Shown: piece after piece, positions 6,713-10,814 of the stretch
How the letters are laid out: each line of letters begins with the position of its first letter
Position numbering within the stretch: position 1 is the stretch's first letter
Origin: an uncultured Collinsella sp.
GTDB taxonomy: Bacteria > Actinomycetota > Coriobacteriia > Coriobacteriales > Coriobacteriaceae
DNA: 10,814 nt
NCBI GenBank assembly: GCA_902494245.1
Contig: CABUSR010000051.1
Location: 1-10,814 of the forward strand
Direction: 5' to 3'
The notes under the pieces: model-generated
The model's input: the letters and a program-made list of their open reading frames with translations, nothing else
Told to the model about the DNA's origin: nothing
The model's database searches: none
Made by a program: the position numbers and the translations under genes

Positions 6713-6751
6713 AAAGCCTCCGCGGGGAAACCTGCGGAGGCTTTTTCTTTT
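6713..6751 (+). terminator. Intrinsic terminator after ftsH
   Basis: GCCTCCGC (6716-6723) pairs with GCGGAGGC (6734-6741), extended inward by GGG/CCT pairs to a GAAA tetraloop (6727-6730), then TTTTTCTTTT. An AAA before the stem can pair with the first Ts. It ends the tilS-hpt-ftsH unit 12 bp after the ftsH stop. Confidence 0.93.
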
Positions 6752-6771
6752 GAGCGATATGGGGCCGTCTG

Positions 6772-6829
6772 TTGATTGGGGACAGACTTAAATGAGCGTT
6801 TTCACGCATTTAAGTCTGTCCCCAATTAA
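6772..6829. repeat. Long REP-like palindrome upstream of the aminotransferase gene
   Basis: The left arm 6775-6793 (ATTGGGGACAGACTTAAAT) and right arm 6808-6826 are perfect 19-bp inverted repeats. Inside, GCGT/ACGC pair after a GA bulge around the loop TTTC; outside, TT/AA pair past a G-T wobble. The whole is a 58-bp near-perfect hairpin without a T-run. From memory, GGGGACAGACTT-type arms recall REP sequences linked to RAYT transposases in various bacteria; that link is unverified. It lies between the ftsH terminator and the aminotransferase promoter. Confidence 0.75.
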
Positions 6830-6860
6830 CATTGCTGCGGCACTTTGCTCGGCTAAAGCG

Positions 6861-6866
6861 TACAAT
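6861..6866 (+). promoter_or_regulatory. Candidate -10 box (TACAAT) for the aminotransferase gene
   Basis: TACAAT in the context GCGTACAATA lies 30 bp before the ATG at 6891, predicting a leader under 20 nt that holds the AAAGGGG RBS. The same GCGTACAAT context appears before the PHP gene. No clear -35 is seen. Confidence 0.5.
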
Positions 6867-6890
6867 AGCGCCTATGCGAAAGGGGAACAG

Positions 6891-8081
6891 ATGATCAACG
6901 AAACTATGTATGCTCGCGGCGCGGAAAGCTCCATCATCCGTGAGATTTTTAGCTATGGCCTTGAGCGCAAGGCGCAGATCGGCGCGGAAAACGTATTCGA
7001 TTTTTCGCTGGGCAATCCGAGCGTTCCGGCGCCCGCTGCTGTGGCTGAGTCGATTAAGAAGGCCCTGGAGCTGCCGAGCGACCAGCTGCACGGCTACACG
7101 CCCGCACCGGGCCTGCCGCAATGTCGTGCCGCTGTGGCCGAATCGCTCAACCGCCGCTTTGGCACGAGCTATGAGGGCAAAGACGTATTTATGACGGTGG
7201 GTGCCGCGGCTTCGCTCACCTGCACGCTCAACGCCGTTACGAACCCGGGCGACGAGGTTATTGTTATCGCCCCGTACTTTCCGGAGTATCGCGTTTGGAT
7301 TGAGAAGGCCGGCTGTACGTGTGTTGAGGCGCTCGCCGATGAAGATACGTTCCAGCTGAGCGTGGACAACGTGCTCAAGGCGATCAGCGATAAGACGGCG
7401 GCCGTCATCATTGACTCTCCCAACAATCCGACCGGTGCCGTATATACATGCGACACGCTGACGCGACTGGCCAATGTTCTGCGCGAGGCCAACGCTCAGC
7501 GCGATCCCGAGAATCCGATTATGCTCATCTCGGATGAGCCGTACCGCGAGATTGTGTACGGTGCCGAGGTGCCTTGGGTGCCTTCGATCTACGAGCACAC
7601 CATCGTGTGCTACTCGTATTCCAAGTCGCTTTCGCTGCCGGGCGAGCGCGTGGGGTGGATCCTGGTTCCCAATACGAATCCTCAGGCAGCTCGTCTAATG
7701 CCCGCCGTTGCCGGTGCCGCCCGTACGCTGGGCTTCGTGTGCGCACCGGCGCTCTTCCAGCGTGTAATCATCGACTGCATCGATGAGCCGAGTGACGTTG
7801 AGGCCTATGCACGCAACCGCACGGCGCTTACCGGTGCATTGGCGGAGTACGGCTACACGTATGTTGAGCCGGATGGCGCGTTCTACCTGTGGGTGAAGGC
7901 GCTGGAGCCCGATGCGAACGCCTTCTGCGAGCGCGCGAAGAAGTATGAGCTGCTCGCGGTGCCCTCGGACAGTTTTGGCATGCCGGGCTGGTTCCGCTTG
8001 GGCTACTGTGTGAGCTACGAGACTATCGTTAACTCACTGCCCGCCTGGAAGCAGCTGGCCGACGAATATCGTCAAAAGTAA
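6891..8081 (+). CDS. Pyridoxal phosphate-dependent aminotransferase, class I/II
   Basis: This 396-residue cytoplasmic fold-type I enzyme resembles aspartate/aromatic aminotransferases. Motifs are FSLGNPSVP (38-46), the cofactor-phosphate loop VGAAASL (103-109), SPNNPTG (176-182), ISDEPY (213-218) with Asp215 for the pyridine nitrogen, YSYSKSLSLPGERVGWI (241-257) with Lys245 as the Schiff-base lysine, GAFYLWVK (329-336), and FRLGY with Arg369 as the likely substrate-carboxylate binder. The amino donor cannot be read from sequence. The start at 6891 is fixed by AAAGGGG 5 nt upstream; an in-frame ATG at 6792 lies in the REP-like palindrome and has no RBS. It is a single gene between two palindromes, with no obvious terminator before the next gene. 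Confidence 0.94.
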   Translation: MINETMYARGAESSIIREIFSYGLERKAQIGAENVFDFSLGNPSVPAPAAVAESIKKALELPSDQLHGYTPAPGLPQCRAAVAESLNRRFGTSYEGKDVFMTVGAAASLTCTLNAVTNPGDEVIVIAPYFPEYRVWIEKAGCTCVEALADEDTFQLSVDNVLKAISDKTAAVIIDSPNNPTGAVYTCDTLTRLANVLREANAQRDPENPIMLISDEPYREIVYGAEVPWVPSIYEHTIVCYSYSKSLSLPGERVGWILVPNTNPQAARLMPAVAGAARTLGFVCAPALFQRVIIDCIDEPSDVEAYARNRTALTGALAEYGYTYVEPDGAFYLWVKALEPDANAFCERAKKYELLAVPSDSFGMPGWFRLGYCVSYETIVNSLPAWKQLADEYRQK

Positions 8082-8092
8082 AGCGCTCTGCT

Positions 8093-8098
8093 TACAAT
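8093..8098 (+). promoter_or_regulatory. Possible upstream -10 box (TACAAT) ahead of the 8110 palindrome
   Basis: TACAAT lies 11 bp after the aminotransferase stop, in the context GCTTACAATG, and faces the PHP gene, whose nearer TACAAT is at 8198. A transcript from here would carry the 8110-8140 hairpin close to its 5' end. Support is only the hexamer and position. Confidence 0.3.
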
Positions 8099-8109
8099 GT
8101 TTTACGTGA

Positions 8110-8140
8110 AACGGGGTTTAGTTTTAAGCCAGACCCCGTT
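8110..8140. repeat. REP-like palindrome downstream of the aminotransferase gene
   Basis: AACGGGGT (8110-8117) and ACCCCGTT (8133-8140) form a perfect 8-bp inverted repeat around 15 bases. Read on the minus strand, the first half is GGGG-TCTGGCTTAAA, close to GGGG-ACAGACTTAAA in the 6775 palindrome (shared GGGG-N-C-W-G-R-CTTAAA). No T-run follows on the plus strand, so termination is doubtful. Confidence 0.6.
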
Positions 8141-8173
8141 GTCATGGACGTTGTGTCGTTGGGATGGAGCGGT

Positions 8174-8203
8174 TTTACGACCATCGAATGCTATGCGTAC
8201 AAT
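8174..8203 (+). promoter_or_regulatory. Candidate promoter for the PHP-family gene
   Basis: TTTACG (8174-8179) and TACAAT (8198-8203) are separated by 18 bp and give a plausible -35/-10 pair. The predicted leader is about 31 nt and includes the AAGGAG RBS (8230-8235). Confidence 0.52.
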
Positions 8204-8240
8204 GAATATACGCGACGGCCATACTGGACAAGGAGACCTG

Positions 8241-9062
8241 ATGCCCTACCTTCTTTCTTGTGATATTCATACTCATACGTTGTTCTCCGCGCATGCGTAT
8301 TCAACCATTGAGGAGAATGTGTACTGGGCGGCGGAACGTGGCCTGCAGGTGCTCGGATCTGCCGACCATCTGAGCTCGATGGTTACGGCTTGCCCCAACG
8401 ACCTGCGCAGTTTCCAGTTCTTTATTAACCAGGATATCTGGCCGCGCATTTGGAGCGGCGTGCTGGTGCTTCGCGGCGCCGAGGCCGATATCGTTTCGCT
8501 GGACGGAAGCTTGTTTGGCGAGGACATTCCCGTTTCGTTCGATATTGCCGGTGATTCGTACAGTCACCAGCATTCGCTGTTCGATTTGGTGACGCGCAAT
8601 TTGGATTATTTGGTGGCAAGCGTGCATAATCCGCAGTTTGCCGAGGGCGCGACGCTGGCTCAAACGACCGAGATGTATATCAATGCCTTGGAGCACCCCA
8701 AGGTGTTCATGCTTGGGCATACGGGTCGTTCGGGCGTGCCGTTCGATATCGATGAGGTGCTGCTGGCGGCCAAGGCCAAGCACAAGATTATCGAGATCAA
8801 TAACCATAGTCTTGAGCACGGTGCCGACACTGAGCATTGGGCCGTATGCCGCAAGATTGCCGAGCGTTGCGCCGAGCTGGGCGTGGGCATTGGCGTGTCG
8901 ACTGATGCGCACATTGGTATGGCCATTGGCAAGCTCGATCATGCCCGCAAGATGCTCGACGAGATTCACTTCCCGCTGGATCTGATCGTGACGCGCGATC
9001 GCGAGACGCTGCTGCGCGAAATGGCGGCAGCCGGCGTGTGCGACCTGCGCAAGGGGATGTAA
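8241..9062 (+). CDS. PHP-domain metal-dependent phosphatase, YcdX-like
   Basis: This 273-residue protein matches the YcdX-type PHP (polymerase and histidinol phosphatase) fold, a TIM-like barrel with a trinuclear metal site. The full ligand set is visible: H10 and H12 in CDIHTHT, H18 in SAHAYSTIEE, H43 in SADH, E81 in GAEADI, H129 in SVHN, H160 in LGHTGR, and D222 and H224 in STDAH. HAYST after the first motif is typical of the YcdX branch. It probably hydrolyses a phosphate ester; the substrate is unknown, and histidinol phosphate is possible but unsupported. It is somewhat longer than E. coli YcdX (245 aa), mainly between E81 and H129. The start at 8241 has AAGGAG 5 nt upstream; an in-frame ATG at 8097 gives atypical residues and no RBS. 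Confidence 0.9.
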   Translation: MPYLLSCDIHTHTLFSAHAYSTIEENVYWAAERGLQVLGSADHLSSMVTACPNDLRSFQFFINQDIWPRIWSGVLVLRGAEADIVSLDGSLFGEDIPVSFDIAGDSYSHQHSLFDLVTRNLDYLVASVHNPQFAEGATLAQTTEMYINALEHPKVFMLGHTGRSGVPFDIDEVLLAAKAKHKIIEINNHSLEHGADTEHWAVCRKIAERCAELGVGIGVSTDAHIGMAIGKLDHARKMLDEIHFPLDLIVTRDRETLLREMAAAGVCDLRKGM

Positions 9063-9083
9063 CGAGACTCATATGTTCAACGA

Positions 9084-9113
9084 AAGGGGGCGGTCCAGAC
9101 GGGCCGCCCCCTT
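9084..9113. terminator. Bidirectional intrinsic terminator between the PHP gene and rlmD
   Basis: AAGGGGGCGGTCC (9084-9096) pairs with GGGCCGCCCCCTT (9101-9113) around AGAC: 13 pairs with one T-G wobble. The plus strand continues CTTCTTGT-like T-rich DNA and the minus strand continues CCCCCTTTCGTT. It sits between convergent stops at 9062 and 9141. Confidence 0.87.
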
Positions 9114-9140
9114 CTTGTCCCAAAAATCTACCGGGGTGGA

Positions 9141-10589
9141 TTAGCGGCACTCGAGGACCGCGACAGTCTCGGTGTGGTCGGTATGGGGGAACATGTCGAC
9201 CGGCGTGATCTTGAGCAGGCGATAGCCTCCGTCGAGGAGGTGGTGCAGGTCGCGCTCTTGGGTCACGGGGTTGCAGCTGATATAAGTGATGCGGCGCGGC
9301 TTAAGTGCGCAGGCGGCCTCGAGGAACTCGGGGGTAGAGCCGGCGCGCGGCGGGTCGATGGAAAGGACGTCGACGCGCTCGCTGTTATCGGCGGCATCTA
9401 GGATGTAGTCGGTGGCGTCGTCGGCCATAAACCAAGCGCTGCGGGTGAGGCCGTTGAGTTCGGCATTGCGACGTGCGTCGGCAATGCCCGCCGGGTTGCG
9501 CTCCACGCCGAGCAGCATAATGCCGACACCTCTGTCCTGGGCATCCTTCGCGGCGCACAGACCGATGGTGCCGCTGCCGCAGTACGCGTCCATAAGAATG
9601 TCACCCTGCTGCAGATCCATGCCGTCAATGGCGAGCTGATAGAGCAGTTCGGTCTGCTGCGGATTGGTCTGATAGAACGCGGTAGGGGAGATATCGAATT
9701 CGCAACCGAGCAACTGGTCGCGCATGCACTCGGCGCCATAGACGATACGAGTCTCCTCGCCCAAGATGGCGTTACCGGGACGGCCATTGATATTTTGGGC
9801 AACGGTGACGATATGCGGATCGAGCGCCGCGACGGCCTCAAAGAACTCCTGCGCATGCGGTAAGTCGCGCTGGGCGGTCACGAGCGTAACCATGACTTGG
9901 TCGGTACGCCAACCGCAGCGGACGACGGCATAGCGAAGCAGACCAAGATGCTTGTCCTCATTAAACGCGGGAATATGCAGCCGCTCAGCTTCGCGTGCGA
10001 TGCCGTTGAGAATCTGACGGGCACCTGGCGCCTCGACAGGACACTCGGGTACGGCAACGATTCTGTGCGTGCCGCGCTCAAAGAAACCGCAACGGACAGC
10101 GCCCTCTTTGCCGGGGGCAAAGGGAGTGGCGGCCTTATGGCGAAAACCACGCGGCGCAGGATACTTGCCCGGGTCGCCCAGGGTGACGCCCATACCGCGA
10201 ATGGGGTCGACGCTAATACCCTCGCGCTCGCAAAGAGCAGCAAAAAGCTCCTCCATAGCAGTCTGCTTAGCTGCCAACTGCTTCTTATAAGGACGATTGA
10301 GCGCCGTGCACCCACCGCAAGCTTTCATGATGGAACAAGGAGACTTGGGGTCCACAGCCTTACGCGCAGACGAAGCCGAATCTTTATGCGAACGCTTGGA
10401 ACGAGTCTGAGACGCCTTGTCCTCGCTCCGACGAGAGCCGGGACGCTTGGCCTTAGCCTTGCCCTTGGCCGACTTACCCTTTGCGTCCTGAGACGACTTG
10501 GATTTCTTAGAAGACTTTCTCTCCTTCGACCCCTCAGCCGCCTCGATCAAAGCACGACGAGCCTTACGCTCCGCACGAGATTCTGCCAT
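9141..10589 (-). CDS. rlmD: 23S rRNA (uracil-C5)-methyltransferase, RlmD/RumA family
   Basis: This 482-residue SAM-dependent enzyme makes 5-methyluridine in RNA; RlmD acts at U1939 of E. coli 23S rRNA. The iron-sulfur cysteines of the RumA group are all present: C85-X5-C91-GG-C94 and C183 in PECPVE. The methyltransferase core shows TAFYQTNPQQTELLY (303-317), SAM-binding MDAYCGSG (333-340), DPPRAG (412-417), catalytic Cys439 in YISCNP and the general-base region HTDHTETVAVLE with E474. The first 80 or so residues are an unusual Lys/Ser/Arg-rich, probably disordered extension in place of a TRAM domain. The start is supported by GGGG about 7-8 nt upstream and a TACAAT box further out. The target uridine could differ (U747 or U1939, or both), since some Gram-positive members modify both. 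It is convergent with the PHP gene. Confidence 0.93.
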   Translation of the reverse strand: MAESRAERKARRALIEAAEGSKERKSSKKSKSSQDAKGKSAKGKAKAKRPGSRRSEDKASQTRSKRSHKDSASSARKAVDPKSPCSIMKACGGCTALNRPYKKQLAAKQTAMEELFAALCEREGISVDPIRGMGVTLGDPGKYPAPRGFRHKAATPFAPGKEGAVRCGFFERGTHRIVAVPECPVEAPGARQILNGIAREAERLHIPAFNEDKHLGLLRYAVVRCGWRTDQVMVTLVTAQRDLPHAQEFFEAVAALDPHIVTVAQNINGRPGNAILGEETRIVYGAECMRDQLLGCEFDISPTAFYQTNPQQTELLYQLAIDGMDLQQGDILMDAYCGSGTIGLCAAKDAQDRGVGIMLLGVERNPAGIADARRNAELNGLTRSAWFMADDATDYILDAADNSERVDVLSIDPPRAGSTPEFLEAACALKPRRITYISCNPVTQERDLHHLLDGGYRLLKITPVDMFPHTDHTETVAVLECR

Positions 10590-10629
10590 GAATTAACCCC
10601 ACTATTAAATAAAAGAAAAGTCCGAAGCA

Positions 10630-10635
10630 ATTGTA
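10630..10635 (-). promoter_or_regulatory. Candidate -10 box (TACAAT) for rlmD
   Basis: On the minus strand TACAAT lies 40 bp before the rlmD ATG, predicting a leader of about 34 nt. No -35 match is seen at the expected distance. Confidence 0.45.
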
Positions 10636-10644
10636 CCGTGCATT

Positions 10645-10692
10645 CAACGTGCCCGTTTGGAGAGGAGGCTATTTAAGGTTTCGAGCACGTTG
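10645..10692. repeat. 8-bp inverted repeat with 32-bp spacer upstream of rlmD
   Basis: CAACGTGC (10645-10652) and GCACGTTG (10685-10692) are perfect inverted repeats. The spacer contains AGGAGGCTATTTAAGG (10663-10678), 13/16 identical to AGGAGGCCACTTAATG at 10751-10766. Function unknown; no gene was found in this stretch. Confidence 0.45.
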
Positions 10693-10715
10693 TCTCCCGG
10701 CTGAGTGGCGCCCGG

Positions 10716-10814
10716 CGCGGAGTTTAATTTGTCGCGAGTTCCGCACGAACAGGAGGCCACTTAATGTGGCCTCCGTCGTGATCAGGACTGTAGAGCAGCA
10801 AATTAAACTCCGCG
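10716..10814. repeat. 99-bp segment bounded by 15-bp inverted repeats (MITE- or BIME-like), cut by window end
   Basis: CGCGGAGTTTAATTT (10716-10730) is perfectly inverted at 10800-10814, the last base of the window, so the arm may be longer. Inside, GGAGGCCAC (10752-10760) and GTGGCCTCC (10766-10774) form a 9-bp hairpin with loop TTAAT, extended by CACGA (10744-10748) with TCGTG (10776-10780). The left arm could also pair locally (GCGGA 10717-10721 with TCCGC 10740-10744). No ORF of useful size and no T-run. It could be a miniature inverted-repeat element, an interspersed repeat pair, or a structured leader of a gene beyond the window. Confidence 0.55.

Noticed and set aside
4440..6809. Open antisense frame of 789 codons across ftsH
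   Set aside because: It mirrors ftsH and runs into hpt. G/C-biased third positions keep complementary frames open. It has no recognisable domain, is rich in H, L, R, A and G, and has no RBS; its start lies in the REP-like palindrome.
6810..7598. Antisense open frame of 262 codons in the aminotransferase gene
   Set aside because: Shadow of a strongly supported gene; no motif and no RBS.
8097..8240. Longer PHP protein start at 8097
   Set aside because: The extra 48 residues do not resemble PHP proteins, cross a palindrome and a promoter-like box, and lack an RBS.
9897..10676. Plus-strand open frame of 259 codons opposite rlmD
   Set aside because: Arg/Leu/Thr-rich shadow of rlmD with no domain; rlmD has all catalytic and cluster residues.
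10640..10695. tRNA-like segment (GGTTTCGA and flanking repeat)
   Set aside because: No acceptor stem, anticodon arm or D-arm could be built; the T-loop-like string is isolated.
1..10814. Defence system, CRISPR array, prophage or integrase genes
   Set aside because: All eight protein genes were assigned or described; no spaced direct repeats, nuclease operons, integrase or transposase frames were seen.

Overview
The window reads as ordinary chromosome from a moderately GC-rich actinobacterium. I would place it in Coriobacteriia, probably Collinsella or a close relative. This is an inference from the actinobacterial 5S rRNA sequence, the strong G/C preference at third codon positions, and protein sequence feel; nothing here identifies the species. 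Most genes are conserved housekeeping genes.

Left part (1-1463): the window opens inside a 5S rRNA gene, the end of an rRNA operon, followed by a strong intrinsic terminator. Next comes an unrecognised 155-residue tail-anchored membrane protein on the minus strand in AT-richer DNA. An AT-rich divergent region then leads into an Hsp20-type small heat shock protein. The hsp20 ribosome binding site sits inside a small hairpin that looks like an RNA thermometer. A bidirectional terminator with a perfect 16-bp outer stem separates hsp20 from the next, convergent gene.

Centre (1472-6751): a WalJ/YycJ-type metallo-beta-lactamase-fold hydrolase (minus) is divergent, by only 48 bp, from the conserved cluster tilS, hpt, ftsH (plus). 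The cluster covers tRNA-Ile lysidine synthesis, purine salvage and membrane protein quality control. hpt has its own candidate promoter beside a dyad; ftsH starts one base after the hpt stop and is probably translationally coupled. A GAAA-loop terminator closes the unit.

Right part (6772-10814): a class I/II PLP aminotransferase lies between two palindromes that share a GGGG-N-C-W-G-R-CTTAAA core and resemble REP elements. A YcdX-like PHP-family phosphatase follows. A bidirectional terminator then separates it from a convergent RlmD/RumA-type 23S rRNA uracil-C5 methyltransferase with a long Lys/Ser-rich N-terminal extension. The last 225 bp are non-coding and rich in inverted repeats, including a 99-bp segment bounded by perfect 15-bp inverted repeats (MITE- or BIME-like) that runs to the window edge.

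The hexamer TACAAT occurs a short distance upstream of five of the eight gene starts, in the coding orientation, and looks like the lineage's usual -10 box. I found no defence system, CRISPR array, transposase gene or phage gene. The observations most worth checking are the terminal inverted-repeat element, the hsp20 leader hairpin, the paired palindromes around the aminotransferase gene, and the orphan membrane protein.
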